NCBI RefSeq assembly: GCF_003030305.1
Contig: NZ_CP023676.1
Span: forward strand, 682,001 to 746,000
DNA: 64,000 nucleotides
Direction: 5' to 3'
DNA from: Cutibacterium acnes
GTDB taxonomy: Bacteria; Actinomycetota; Actinomycetes; Propionibacteriales; Propionibacteriaceae
Under the pieces are notes generated by a model. The model was not told the origin of the DNA, made no database searches, and saw nothing but the letters and a program-made list of their open reading frames with translations. Shown here in pieces: positions 1-8,994 of this stretch. The translations under genes were made by a program, and so were the position numbers. Every line of letters starts with the position of its first letter. Position 1 is the first letter of the stretch.

Positions 1-1389
1 GGAGCAAGGATTGTCGAACCGGGGGAGGCGTGGAAGGCTGACCTCGTACTGGCCGTCAACGAACCCACCGACGACCAGATCTCCCTCATGCGCGCAGGAG
101 CCGTCCTCGTCACCTTTCTCCATCCCCGCCAGGACCTCGCCCTTACCGAGAAGCTGGCCGCAGCTGGCGTCACCGGTCTCAGCATGGATATGGTCCCGCG
201 CATTTCGCGCGCCCAGTCGATGGACGCACTGTCTTCGATGGCCAATATCTCCGGTTACCGCGCCGTCGTCGAGGCGGCATTCGCCTACGGACGCACCTTC
301 GGTGGCCAGGTCACTGCGGCAGGCAAGGTTCCGCCGGCCAAAGTCTTCGTCATCGGTACTGGCGTCGCCGGTTTGGCTGCACTGGGCGCCGCCAATTCGA
401 TGGGTGCCGAGGTTTACGCCACCGATGTCCGCCCCGAGACCGCTGAGCAGGTGCAGTCGATGGGCGCCACCTTCCTACACGTGCGAACCGGAGATTCTGA
501 CCAAGGCGTCAGTTCTGACGGCTACGCCAAAGAGACGAGCGACGACTACAACGCCCGCGCCGCCGAGTTGTACATGGAACAGGCTGGCAAGGACGATGTC
601 ATCATCACCACGGCTGCTATCCCTGGCAAGCCGTCCCCCAAACTCATCACTGCCGAGATGGTCTACGCGATGAAGCCTGGCAGCGTCATCGTTGACCTTG
701 CTGCCCTAGGGGGTGGCAACTGCGAGTTGACTCGCCCCGGTGAGTCCTATGTCACCGATAACGGTGTGACGATTATTGGTTACACTGATCTGCCGTCTCG
801 CCTGCCTGGTCAGGCCAGCCAGCTTTACGGCACCAACCTCGTCAATTTGCTTAAACTGGCCACCCCGGAAAAGAACGGCGAGCTCGTCCTTAACTTTGAC
901 GACGAGGTCATCCGCACTATGACGGTGTGCCACGAAGGTCAGGTGGCTTTCCCTCCACCTCCGGTACAGGTCGCTGCCGCGCCCAAGCCTGTCGCCAAAG
1001 CCGAGATTGCCAGTGCTCCGGCCACCCCGGAGAAAAAGCCGCGCCCGTGGCCGCAGACCTTCGGCATCGTCGCAGTGCTGTCGATCGCGCTGATTGCCCT
1101 GTTGACCTTCTCCCCGATGGAATTCGTAGCCTTGTTTGGCACCTTCGCCATCGCGGTCGTCGTTGGCTACTACGTGGTGTGGAACGTCACCCACGCACTC
1201 CACACCCCGCTTATGAGTGTCACGAACGCTATCAGCGGCATCATCATCGTTGGTGCGATCACCCAACTCGGCAGTGAATCGTGGGGTATCCGGATTGTCG
1301 CCGCGTTGACTGTGCTTATTGCCAGTATCAACATCTTTGGCGGCTTCACGGTCACCCAGCGCATGCTCAAGATGTTCAGGAAGGCCTGA
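1..1389 (+). CDS. pntA: NAD(P) transhydrogenase alpha subunit, 5' end cut off
   Basis: The reading frame is open from base 1, so the window edge removes the start; about 460 residues are visible and roughly 45-50 are missing compared with the usual 510. PntA binds NAD(H) and, with PntB, couples hydride transfer between NADH and NADP to proton movement across the membrane. A Rossmann glycine motif ([13 protein letters not shown]) sits near visible residues 118-130. An Ala/Pro-rich linker follows, then a C-terminal region of four hydrophobic segments typical of the PntA membrane domain. The next gene, pntB, starts 3 bp after the stop, so the two form an operon. An AGGAAGG at the very end of pntA probably serves as the pntB ribosome binding site. 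Confidence 0.95.
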   Translation, partial: GARIVEPGEAWKADLVLAVNEPTDDQISLMRAGAVLVTFLHPRQDLALTEKLAAAGVTGLSMDMVPRISRAQSMDALSSMANISGYRAVVEAAFAYGRTFGGQVTAAGKVPPAKVFVIGTGVAGLAALGAANSMGAEVYATDVRPETAEQVQSMGATFLHVRTGDSDQGVSSDGYAKETSDDYNARAAELYMEQAGKDDVIITTAAIPGKPSPKLITAEMVYAMKPGSVIVDLAALGGGNCELTRPGESYVTDNGVTIIGYTDLPSRLPGQASQLYGTNLVNLLKLATPEKNGELVLNFDDEVIRTMTVCHEGQVAFPPPPVQVAAAPKPVAKAEIASAPATPEKKPRPWPQTFGIVAVLSIALIALLTFSPMEFVALFGTFAIAVVVGYYVVWNVTHALHTPLMSVTNAISGIIIVGAITQLGSESWGIRIVAALTVLIASINIFGGFTVTQRMLKMFRKA

Positions 1390-1392
1390 TCC

Positions 1393-2814
1393 ATGACGTC
1401 AACACTTCTTATTGCCCCGTTGGCCGGGTCGTTGGTGAATTTCGTCAACGCATCCTTCATCGTCGCAGGCCTACTGTTCATCTTTGCCCTGGCCGGTCTG
1501 TCTAAATTTGAGACTTCTAAGAAGGGTAATGCCTATGGCATTCTCGGCATGGTCATCGCGATTGTCGCGACGATCGTCGCTCTGGTGAAGTTGCCGGGAT
1601 ACTCGCCGGTATCCATCGTTTTGCTCTTCATCCCGATGCTTATTGGCGGCGCTTTCGGCGTGTGGAAGGCCGTTAAGGTCGAGATGACCGGAATGCCTGA
1701 GCTCATCGCTCAGCTGCACTCCTTCGTCGGTCTGGCCGCTGTACTTATCGGGTTCAACGCGTTCGCTGAGGAGGGAACCGGTGCCAGCACCTTCCAGCTT
1801 TCCGAGATCTGGATTGGCATCTTCATTGGCGCTCTTACCTTCACGGGATCGCTGGTGGCCTGGGGCAAGCTCTCGGGCAAAGTCGCTTCAAAGCCACTGA
1901 CCCTGCCAGGTCGTAATTGGATCAACCTTGGTCTGCTGGTCGTTATCATCGCCTGCGGTATCTGGTTCTCCAATGTTTCTGGTGGTATTGCGTGGCTGCC
2001 GCTGGCGCTACTGACTCTGGCCTCGCTGTTCCTCGGCTTCCACCTCGTCGCCGCTATCGGTGGCGCGGATATGCCAGTCGTCATTTCGATGCTGAACAGC
2101 TACTCCGGTTGGGCAGCTGCCTTCTCCGGATTTAGTTTGCACATCCCGGTGCTTATCGTCACCGGTGCCCTCGTCGGCTTCTCCGGCGCCATCCTGTCCT
2201 ACATCATGTGCAAGGCTATGAACCGCTCTTTCGTGTCGGTCATCCTCGGTGGTTTTGGCGATGCCCCGGCGGTTGAGGGTGAGGGTCCTGCGGGGGAGAT
2301 CACTGAGATCAAGGCTGACGAGTTGGCTTCCCAGCTGTCTGAAGCGTCCTCGGTCATTATTGCTCCCGGATACGGCATGGCCGTGGCTCAGGCCCAGTAC
2401 CCAGTCGCCGAATTGGCTAAGAAGCTGCGCGACAATGGTGTGGACGTTAAGTTCGCGATCCATCCGGTAGCCGGCCGTCTGCCCGGTCACATGAATGTGT
2501 TGCTCGCCGAAGCCCACGTCCCCTACGACATCGTCATGGAGATGGACGAGATCAATGACGACTTCGCCGACGCTGACGTTGTCCTGGTCATTGGCGCCAA
2601 CGACACCGTTAACCCTGCCGCTATGGATCCTGGTACCCCGATTTCGGGTATGCCAGTGCTCCACGTCTGGGAAGGCCATGAGGTGGTTGTTTTCAAGCGC
2701 TCCATGAAGCCCGGATATGCCGGTGTGGAGAACCCGTTGTTCTTCGCCGATAACACCCGGATGCTCTTCGGTGATGCGAAGGCAAGCGTTGACGCTCTGG
2801 TAGCTGCTCTTTGA
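1393..2814 (+). CDS. pntB: NAD(P) transhydrogenase beta subunit
   Basis: This 473-residue protein has about nine hydrophobic segments in its first 280 residues and a soluble C-terminal NADP(H)-binding domain. The C-terminal domain carries the family signatures [28 protein letters not shown] and [10 protein letters not shown]. Length and architecture match complete PntB. It follows pntA with a 3-bp gap and is probably co-transcribed. Together the subunits use the proton gradient to make NADPH. A strong hairpin lies just after the stop codon. Confidence 0.96.
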   Translation: MTSTLLIAPLAGSLVNFVNASFIVAGLLFIFALAGLSKFETSKKGNAYGILGMVIAIVATIVALVKLPGYSPVSIVLLFIPMLIGGAFGVWKAVKVEMTGMPELIAQLHSFVGLAAVLIGFNAFAEEGTGASTFQLSEIWIGIFIGALTFTGSLVAWGKLSGKVASKPLTLPGRNWINLGLLVVIIACGIWFSNVSGGIAWLPLALLTLASLFLGFHLVAAIGGADMPVVISMLNSYSGWAAAFSGFSLHIPVLIVTGALVGFSGAILSYIMCKAMNRSFVSVILGGFGDAPAVEGEGPAGEITEIKADELASQLSEASSVIIAPGYGMAVAQAQYPVAELAKKLRDNGVDVKFAIHPVAGRLPGHMNVLLAEAHVPYDIVMEMDEINDDFADADVVLVIGANDTVNPAAMDPGTPISGMPVLHVWEGHEVVVFKRSMKPGYAGVENPLFFADNTRMLFGDAKASVDALVAAL

Positions 2815-2833
2815 CGGCGCCGCAACCTGTTTT

Positions 2834-2868
2834 CGATGCCCGCGACTGACTGACGGTCGTGGGCATCG
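2834..2868 (+). terminator. Hairpin terminator after pntB
   Basis: A 13-bp stem (2834-2846 with 2856-2868, one G-T wobble) closes a 9-base loop 19 bp after the pntB stop. Only a short TT follows, so it is a reasonable but not textbook intrinsic terminator. Confidence 0.6.
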
Positions 2869-2959
2869 TTGCATGCTGGGGGTGAGTGTCGCGAGGCGGC
2901 ACTATGATAACCGTGAATGTCTATCAGGCCCCTTGTTAGGGCCGGAACAAGGAGAAGAC

Positions 2960-3280
2960 GTGACCTACGTCATCGGTCTGCCCTGCGTGGACGTCAAGGA
3001 TCGTGCTTGCGTCGAAGAGTGCCCTGTCGACTGCATTTACGAGGGTGAGCGTAGCCTTTATATTCACCCTGAGGAGTGCGTTGATTGCGGTGCCTGTGAG
3101 CCCGTGTGCCCCGTCGAGGCTATCTACTACGAGGATGACCTGCCCGGCGACCAGGAGAAGTTCCTTGACATCAACGCCGAGTTCTTTAACGAGCTGGGAT
3201 CCCCGGGCGGTGCTGCGCGGCTTGGCCCGACCCACAAGGACCACCCGGCCGTCGAAACCCTGCCCCCACAGGGCGAATGA
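2960..3280 (+). CDS. fdxA: 7Fe ferredoxin (3Fe-4S/4Fe-4S)
   Basis: The 106-residue protein starts at a GTG placed 5 bases after an AAGGAG site; this start gives the normal N-terminus beginning TYVIGLPCVDVKD. Eight or more cysteines occur in the pattern of actinobacterial seven-iron ferredoxins: C9, C17, C21, C25 and a second ECVDCGACEPVCP cluster. It carries electrons in the cytoplasm; the partner enzyme cannot be told from sequence. The stop codon overlaps the dapC start (ATGA), and from memory a ferredoxin-dapC pairing is conserved in actinobacteria including mycobacteria. Confidence 0.93.
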   Translation: MTYVIGLPCVDVKDRACVEECPVDCIYEGERSLYIHPEECVDCGACEPVCPVEAIYYEDDLPGDQEKFLDINAEFFNELGSPGGAARLGPTHKDHPAVETLPPQGE

Positions 3281-4380
3281 GTCGCCGTAACGTCTCTGCC
3301 AGCCTGCCTACCTTTCCTTGGGATACCATCGCCGAGGCCAGGCGTAAGGCTCAGTCCCATCCCGACGGCATCGTCGATTTGTCGATGGGTACGCCGGTCG
3401 ATCCCGCCCCGGGCGTTGCCATCGCGGCGCTTACGGCGGCTGGTGACGCTCACGGTTACCCGCAGGTGTGGGGGACTCCTGCCCTGCGAGCCGGAATCCT
3501 GGATCACATGAAACAGGTCTGGGGTGCGCCCGCCAGCCTTGAGGAGACTAGCGTTCTGCCAGTTATCGGGACCAAAGAGTTGGTGGCCTCCCTGCCTGGC
3601 CAGCTTGGACTGGGGCCGGATTCGACCATCGTCATACCAGCGTGCGCCTATCCGACCTACCGGGTTGGTGCTCAGCTTGCTGGGGCCAAGATTGTTGCCG
3701 TTAATGAGCCTGACGAGGTCGATGTCGCACCTGACCTTATCTGGATTAATTCCCCGGCCAACCCGTCAGGTCGCGTCCTCGACCTTGACGAGATGAAAGC
3801 ATGGGTGGATCTGGCGCGCAGCACGGGGGCTGTGCTGGCCTCCGACGAGTGCTATGGCGAGTTTGTCTGGGAAGGGGAGTCGGTTTCGGTCCTAGACGAG
3901 AGAGTCAACAGCGGTGACGTCACCGGCTTACTGGCCTGCCTGTCGATGTCCAAGCGATCGAATATGGCCGGCTACCGCGCGGGGTTTGCCGTTGGGGATG
4001 CTGAGTTGACCAGTGAGCTACTCACCGTGCGTAAGCACTCGGGACTCATGATTCCAGCCCCGGTGGTAGCTGCTATGCAGGCTGCCCTGGCAGATCGCTC
4101 CCATGTGCTTGAGCAAGTGAAGCGGTACCGGCTACGTCGCAATGTCCTGAAGCCAGCTTTGGAGAAGGCCGGCTTCCGTATCGACCTTTCCGAAGGGTCG
4201 CTGTACCTGTGGGCGACTCACGACGAGGACTGCCGGGTTACTCTGGATCGACTAGCCGATCTGGGAATTCTCTGTTCTCCCGGTGATTTTTACGTTGCCG
4301 GTGGTTCCGACCATGTCCGTATCGGACTGACGGCTACCGACGAGAGGATTAATGCCGCCGCCCAGCGGATACAGCCTTGA
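3277..4380 (+). CDS. dapC: N-succinyldiaminopimelate aminotransferase
   Basis: This is a fold-type I PLP aminotransferase of 367 residues. It shows the substrate-arm NSPANPSGR motif, the SDECYGEF segment and the PLP-binding lysine K226 in SMSKRSNMAGYRAGF. It converts succinyl-amino-oxopimelate to succinyl-diaminopimelate with glutamate as amino donor. The assignment rests on the ferredoxin neighbour and nearby dapD, dapE and dapA. The start codon overlaps the fdxA stop by 4 bp, suggesting translational coupling. A general aminotransferase would look similar, but context favours DapC. Confidence 0.9.
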   Translation: MSRRNVSASLPTFPWDTIAEARRKAQSHPDGIVDLSMGTPVDPAPGVAIAALTAAGDAHGYPQVWGTPALRAGILDHMKQVWGAPASLEETSVLPVIGTKELVASLPGQLGLGPDSTIVIPACAYPTYRVGAQLAGAKIVAVNEPDEVDVAPDLIWINSPANPSGRVLDLDEMKAWVDLARSTGAVLASDECYGEFVWEGESVSVLDERVNSGDVTGLLACLSMSKRSNMAGYRAGFAVGDAELTSELLTVRKHSGLMIPAPVVAAMQAALADRSHVLEQVKRYRLRRNVLKPALEKAGFRIDLSEGSLYLWATHDEDCRVTLDRLADLGILCSPGDFYVAGGSDHVRIGLTATDERINAAAQRIQP

Positions 4381-5319
4381 CTAGCTCCGAGCGGTGACGG
4401 TGCCGGAGACCCAGCCCGTCCCGCTGGCAGCTGGGCTCGCTGAGGGACCGGCGGCCGCGCCCCATGAGGCGTAATGCTCGGAGTCTGCTCTCCAGCTCGT
4501 CGTTGCGACCGTCGCGCGGTCGATTGGCCCCAGGCTCGTGCTTGCCATCGTCAACGCCACTGCCGCGCGCACAAGTACCGGGTCAGTAGCGGTAAATGTC
4601 ACCGTTGGGCCAGTTACTTGGGTGGCGACCTTCGGTGCAAGTGCCCTACGTGCCGTGCGGGCGAGTTCCTGAACGGTTGTCGTCTTGGAGGATCTATTGA
4701 TGCAGGTCAATGCTGAGGGAGAATGACCCGTGAGTGCTGAAGCCCATGCCTTCGCTAGCGGCTCATGTTTGCGGTAGGCCTCGGGATATCCGGATCGCTG
4801 TACTTGCTGGGCGGCGTCATTGATACTGACGGTCTTCCAGTTGCTGAACTTCACCAGTTCCCCGTAGAACTTTCCCGACGAATACCACGGATCCATGATC
4901 TGCTTGGCGGTTCCCCACCCCTGGGAGGGACGCTGTTGGAATAACCCGAGGGAGTCGCGATCCCCGTAGTCAATATTGCGTAGCTTTGATTCCTGCATAG
5001 CCGTTGTCAGAGCGATGGCGGCCGCACGGGTCGGAAGGCCACGGCGGATTGACTCGGCAGTGATGATGGCGGCGTTCTGGGATTGCTCTAAATCGAGGTC
5101 GTAGGACTGGCCTAAGACCACCACTCGGCAACCCTCAGGCTCCGTCGTGGCGAAGGGGTCGACGGCCTTCCATACTTTGTAGCCTCCCCAGCCCAGCCCG
5201 GCCAGGATCGTCAGTACCACCATGAGGGCGGCAATCGACCTCACAGGGTTGGCAGACCGACGTTTACGTCGTTGTCGCGTAGCCGCAGGGCGGGTCCGGC
5301 GGGGAGAGGGCTTCGTCAT
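4381..5319 (-). CDS. Membrane-anchored lysozyme/transglycosylase-like protein of unknown role
   Basis: The protein has 312 residues: a basic N-terminus, one membrane segment (about residues 28-45) and an extracytoplasmic part. Residues about 90-215 contain the ordered motifs TTAMQESKLRN, DSLGLFQQRPSQGWGT and PWYSSGKFY, which resemble the glutamate-containing core of lysozyme-like transglycosylase folds. The C-terminal 90 residues look compositionally simple and unfamiliar. The ATG lies 1 bp after the dapD stop, so it is probably in an operon with dapD, a gene of the peptidoglycan precursor pathway. Some databases label relatives as heavy metal transporters; nothing seen here supports that. 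Enzyme activity is inference. Confidence 0.75.
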   Translation of the reverse strand: MTKPSPRRTRPAATRQRRKRRSANPVRSIAALMVVLTILAGLGWGGYKVWKAVDPFATTEPEGCRVVVLGQSYDLDLEQSQNAAIITAESIRRGLPTRAAAIALTTAMQESKLRNIDYGDRDSLGLFQQRPSQGWGTAKQIMDPWYSSGKFYGELVKFSNWKTVSINDAAQQVQRSGYPEAYRKHEPLAKAWASALTGHSPSALTCINRSSKTTTVQELARTARRALAPKVATQVTGPTVTFTATDPVLVRAAVALTMASTSLGPIDRATVATTSWRADSEHYASWGAAAGPSASPAASGTGWVSGTVTARS

Positions 5320-5320
5320 G

Positions 5321-6283
5321 TCAGTTCTGATGCAAATCCGAGTTGAGTTCGATCTTGTGGTTACCGCGGCCGCGCGCCTTGACGATCCCCGTCGTTGAAT
5401 CACGAATGTAGAGGATGTCGCTGGCGCCGGAGAGCTCAGAGGCCTTGACAACCTTGCCGTTAGGCAGAGTTACTTTGGTGCCTGCAGTGACGTAGAGGCC
5501 AGCCTCGACGACGCAGTTGTCACCCAGGGAAATGCCGATTCCGGCCTCAGCACCAAGCAGGCAGCCGCGACCAATTGTCACCCGCTCTTTGCCGCCACCT
5601 GAGAGGGTCCCCATGATGGAGGCTCCGCCGCCGATATCGGTGCCGTCGCCCACAATGACACCCTGGCTGATGCGTCCTTCGACCATCGAGTGGCCTAGCG
5701 TACCGGCGTTGAAGTTGACGAACCCTTCGTGCATGACGGTGGTTCCCACGGCTAGGTGAGCCCCCAGGCGGACTCGGTCGGCGTCACCAATGCGCACACC
5801 AGTGGGGACGACAAAGTCAACCATGCGCGGGAATTTGTCGATCAGAAGAACGGTGAAGGGGGCATGGGCAATGCGTGCCTCCATGCGGGCCTTTTCGAGA
5901 TCGGCCATGCGGATCGGGCCGATCGTCGTCCAGGCATTGTTTGGGAGTACGCCGAAGATGCCATCGAGGTTGATGGTGCGGGGAATAGCTAAGCGGGACG
6001 ACAGAAGGTGCAGGCGCAAATATGCGTCGGAAACGTCGACCGGCGCGGCGTCGAGATCGATGACAGTGTGCACCACCTCAGTGTGCACATTGCGGATAGC
6101 GTCACGACCAGCTTCGGTTACTCGGTGCAGATCAGCAGGGGCGGAAGAGTCGTCGGGGCAGCCCAGCTGAGGCTCAGGGTACCAGGTATCCAGCACGCCC
6201 CCGTCCTCATGGACGGTGGCCAAGCCCCATCCCCAGGCTCGGCGGTCGGCCGAGGCGGTCTGCGAAGTCGTCGTCTGCGTCAT
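5321..6283 (-). CDS. dapD: Tetrahydrodipicolinate N-succinyltransferase
   Basis: The 320-residue protein matches the actinobacterial DapD type. The middle has a left-handed beta-helix hexapeptide region ([24 protein letters not shown], then [26 protein letters not shown]). It transfers succinyl from succinyl-CoA to tetrahydrodipicolinate, the step before DapC. The ATG at 6283 precedes [24 protein letters not shown], which looks like a natural N-terminus. It is followed 1 bp later by the lysozyme-like gene. The 380-bp stretch upstream is shared with the divergent amidinotransferase cassette. Confidence 0.95.
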
Positions 6284-6354
6284 GCACTGAGTCTAACCAG
6301 CAGCGCCGACAAGACGGTGAGGAGAAACGGAACTAAGAAAGCTGTGTGAAGGTC

Positions 6355-6384
6355 TTGTACACATGTATTACTTTGCGCTATTGT
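6355..6384 (+). promoter_or_regulatory. Candidate promoter of the amidinotransferase cassette
   Basis: TTGTAC (6355-6360) and TATTGT (6379-6384) are separated by 18 bases, a fair sigma-A pattern about 45 bp before the small ORF at 6430. A small inverted repeat TACA-CA-TGTA overlaps the -35 and could be an operator for the TetR regulator at 10.3-10.9 kb. This is pattern matching only. Confidence 0.35.
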
Positions 6385-6429
6385 TGAAAACGTCGTGATG
6401 GTTCCTCAACGGTGAGGCAGGGGAGATCG

Positions 6430-6591
6430 ATGAACACGCAGCAGTCCGCAGTTTCTGATTGTGGCTGGTCGGTGCGTGCCCGATTTACTGAAGTGTCCCC
6501 GGCGGCGACGAGCGCAGACGCCGGCGACCCTGCTGTTTCATCGGTGAGTGGCCCATGTGGTCTCGATGAGTTTTGCGGGATGCACAAGTGA
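6430..6591 (+). CDS. Candidate small ORF upstream of the amidinotransferase gene (53 aa)
   Basis: An ATG with an AGGGGAG site 4-5 bases upstream opens a 53-residue frame beginning MNTQQSAVSDCGW and ending GPCGLDEFCGMHK. It has three cysteines, two of them in the last 15 residues, and no obvious signal peptide or membrane segment. G+C at third positions is roughly 60 percent, compatible with coding but not decisive. It lies about 70 bp before the amidinotransferase gene on the same strand. It could be a real small protein, a peptide precursor, a regulatory leader or chance. I do not recognise a family. Confidence 0.35.
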   Translation: MNTQQSAVSDCGWSVRARFTEVSPAATSADAGDPAVSSVSGPCGLDEFCGMHK

Positions 6592-6663
6592 CTCGACAAG
6601 GATAGCGGTGCGTGCGCCTTCGAGATGGTGGCACCGGCCAATGGGAAAACAAGGAAAGGATCA

Positions 6664-7794
6664 ATGATGACCAAGATTGTTAATTCATGGAACGACTGGG
6701 ATCCGCTGAAACGAGTTATCGTCGGACGTGCGGATAACTCCGTCATTCCGCCAGAGGAGCCGGCGACTTCCGAGAAGGTTCCGGTGGATTCTGCCATGCG
6801 AGGGATGTGGGGGCCGCGTCCGCTCGAGACGGTTGAGAAGGCGAATGCACAGCTCGACAATCTTGTCGATGTTCTCGAGAAGCACGGAGTCCAGGTCGAT
6901 CGTCCGACTCCGCTCCAGTGGAATCAGGCCATTGGCACCCCCGATTTCCGTAACGACTCGATGATGACGTGCATGCCTCCTCGGGACATCCTGCTTACTA
7001 TTGGCAGCGAAATCATGGCCTCAGCTAATTCGTTCCGCTGTCGGTATTTCGAATACTTGGCCTACTGGCCTCTCATGAACTCCTATTTTGAGGATGATCC
7101 GGAATTCAAGTGGACACAGGCTCCACGCCCGCGTCTCACCGATAAGAGCTACAAGCACAACTACTATGACGAGCGGGTTTCGCTCGAAGAGCGTCTTGAG
7201 CGCACTGCGGCCAAGGATTTCGTCACGACGGAGGTCGAGCCCATGTGGGATGCGGCCGATGTCATGCGGATGGGTAAGGATCTCTTCATCCAGCACGGTC
7301 TGACGACGAACCGGAAGTCAATGGAGTGGTTTAAGCGTTACTACCCCGATTTCCGCGTTCACGCGGTGAATTTCCCTGGGGATCCGTACCCGATCCATAT
7401 CGACGCGACCTTTGTGCCGCTTCGTCCGGGGCTCATCATCAACAACCCGAATCGTCCACTGCCGCAGGAGCAGAGGAAGATCTTCGAGGCCAATGACTGG
7501 CAGATCGTTGATGCTGCTCAGCCGGCGCACGACACGCCTCCAGAATTGTGCTACTCGTCTGTGTGGCTATCAATGAACTGCTTGGTACTTGATCCGAAGA
7601 CGGTCATCTGCGAGGCTTCGGAAGTTCATCAGATGGAGCAGATGGACAAGCTGGGTATGAACGTCATCCCGGTCGCCTTCCGTGACGCGTACCCATTCGG
7701 TGGAGGTCTCCACTGCGCCACGGCTGATGTATATCGCGAAGGTACCTGTGAGGACTATTTCCCGAATCAGGTCGACGACCCGACCTTGGTGTGA
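6664..7794 (+). CDS. Arginine:glycine-type amidinotransferase
   Basis: This 376-residue enzyme belongs to the GATM/StrB1/CyrA amidinotransferase family, which moves the amidino group of arginine to an amine acceptor. By comparison with remembered human AGAT, the triad is present: D196 (in WDAADVMRMGKDLF), H245 (in YPIHIDATF) and C351 (in GGGLHCATADVYREG); the D-H spacing of 49 equals that of D254-H303. The ATG follows AAGGAAAGGA by a few bases; a second ATG is at 6667. The acceptor is unknown. Two exporter-like genes and a TetR regulator follow, which suggests the product is made and exported, or a guanidino compound is handled. Family membership is firm; substrate is not. Confidence 0.9.
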   Translation: MMTKIVNSWNDWDPLKRVIVGRADNSVIPPEEPATSEKVPVDSAMRGMWGPRPLETVEKANAQLDNLVDVLEKHGVQVDRPTPLQWNQAIGTPDFRNDSMMTCMPPRDILLTIGSEIMASANSFRCRYFEYLAYWPLMNSYFEDDPEFKWTQAPRPRLTDKSYKHNYYDERVSLEERLERTAAKDFVTTEVEPMWDAADVMRMGKDLFIQHGLTTNRKSMEWFKRYYPDFRVHAVNFPGDPYPIHIDATFVPLRPGLIINNPNRPLPQEQRKIFEANDWQIVDAAQPAHDTPPELCYSSVWLSMNCLVLDPKTVICEASEVHQMEQMDKLGMNVIPVAFRDAYPFGGGLHCATADVYREGTCEDYFPNQVDDPTLV

Positions 7795-7830
7795 GAAAAC
7801 CCCGTGGTCATGTCATGACTGACGGATCTC

Positions 7831-7873
7831 GGTGGCTCGGTACGGAACTTGCGTTGTCCGTTACCGGGCCGCC
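7831..7873 (+). terminator. Long hairpin between amidinotransferase and DMT transporter genes
   Basis: The arms 7831-7846 and 7857-7873 pair over 16 positions with a single bulged T and three G-T wobbles, closing a 10-base loop. No T-tract follows. It could partly terminate or stabilise the upstream message so that enzyme and transporter are made in different amounts. Confidence 0.4.
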
Positions 7874-7917
7874 GGGCCTGATATGGCAGTATCACGCCTA
7901 GCAAAAAGGAGCATGTC

Positions 7918-8979
7918 ATGGACATGGAGCCGGGCATCATCAACGTCAAACAGGAAGTTCCAGGCGTCGGTACGATGAACCAGAAAGTGGGATTCGTGTC
8001 CATGCTTCTTTCTGCAACGGGTATGGGGCTGGTGGGTACTTTCGGGCGTCTCAGCACTCCTGTGGATCCCACGACGGGCAGTAAGTACATCATCGGTGAT
8101 TTTTTGGCCACTGGTAGGATGATGGTCGGGGTCCTGGGATTTCTGCTTATCATCGTCATACTTGGAAAATGGTCTGAGCTTCGCCGTATCCGGATCTCAC
8201 CGGCCATCGTCGGAGGCGGACTAGCGATAGGCACATCGTTGGCCTTGTATGTTTCAGCCACCCTCATGACGACGATCGCTAACGCGGTATTCCTCATTTA
8301 TACCGGTCCGCTCTTCGCGACGATTCTCGCAAGGATCTTTCTGAAGGAGAGAGTGGGTCTTCGGAACGGTATTTTCTTCATGCTGGTGTTCACGGGCATG
8401 CTTCTTACGGTCGGTTTGGTGCAGCTGGGCGGTGGCTCTGTGGTATCTTTCGGGCTGCAATTCGGCGCTGTAGAAGGTCTTCCTCGAAAACCGCTTGGAG
8501 ATTTGTTTGGATTGGGTTCGGGTGTTTTTTATGGCCTGGCACTATTTTTCTATCGCTACAGAGGTGACGTTCCCTCAGAAATACGAGGATTCTGGAATTT
8601 CGTTTTCGGTACAGTAGGTGCATCGGTGGTGTTGGCACTGAGGATTGTGTTCTTAGACCAAACTAATCCAGTTGCTGTTATGACCGGAAGAAATTGGTTG
8701 TGGGCGATTGTCTTATTCGCGGTATGTGGCCTGGGGGCTATTGGTTTGTTGGTCGTGGCGGGAAAGAACTTGAAAGCCGTGGAGCTCTCCACGACCGCGT
8801 ACTGGGAGTGTGTCATCGCACTCCTGCTAGGGTGGCTTGTGTGGGGCGAGTCGCTTACCTTAACCAGCTCGATTGGTGGGGCCCTGATCGTGCTAGGAGG
8901 AGCGGGTCCTGTTGTCTTTGAGCTGTTCGGTCGTGATCACCTGCCGAAGGACGAGCGAAGTGTCCCTGACTGCGGTTGA
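7918..8979 (+). CDS. DMT/EamA-family transporter
   Basis: The 353-residue protein has about ten hydrophobic helices arranged as two EamA-like halves, with a longer loop in the middle (about residues 180-200). AAAAGGAG lies 6 bases before the ATG. Members of this superfamily are usually small-metabolite or amino-acid exporters. It sits between the amidinotransferase and an MFS transporter on the same strand, so it may export the guanidino product, but the substrate cannot be read from sequence. The stretch around 8430-8700 is visibly more AT-rich than the neighbouring core genes, compatible with acquisition by transfer. Confidence 0.85.
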   Translation: MDMEPGIINVKQEVPGVGTMNQKVGFVSMLLSATGMGLVGTFGRLSTPVDPTTGSKYIIGDFLATGRMMVGVLGFLLIIVILGKWSELRRIRISPAIVGGGLAIGTSLALYVSATLMTTIANAVFLIYTGPLFATILARIFLKERVGLRNGIFFMLVFTGMLLTVGLVQLGGGSVVSFGLQFGAVEGLPRKPLGDLFGLGSGVFYGLALFFYRYRGDVPSEIRGFWNFVFGTVGASVVLALRIVFLDQTNPVAVMTGRNWLWAIVLFAVCGLGAIGLLVVAGKNLKAVELSTTAYWECVIALLLGWLVWGESLTLTSSIGGALIVLGGAGPVVFELFGRDHLPKDERSVPDCG

Positions 8980-8994
8980 AATGGGGCTGTGTTG

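Noticed and set aside
2008-2874. 288-codon minus-strand frame antisense to pntB
   Set aside because: Shadow of a conserved membrane-enzyme gene.
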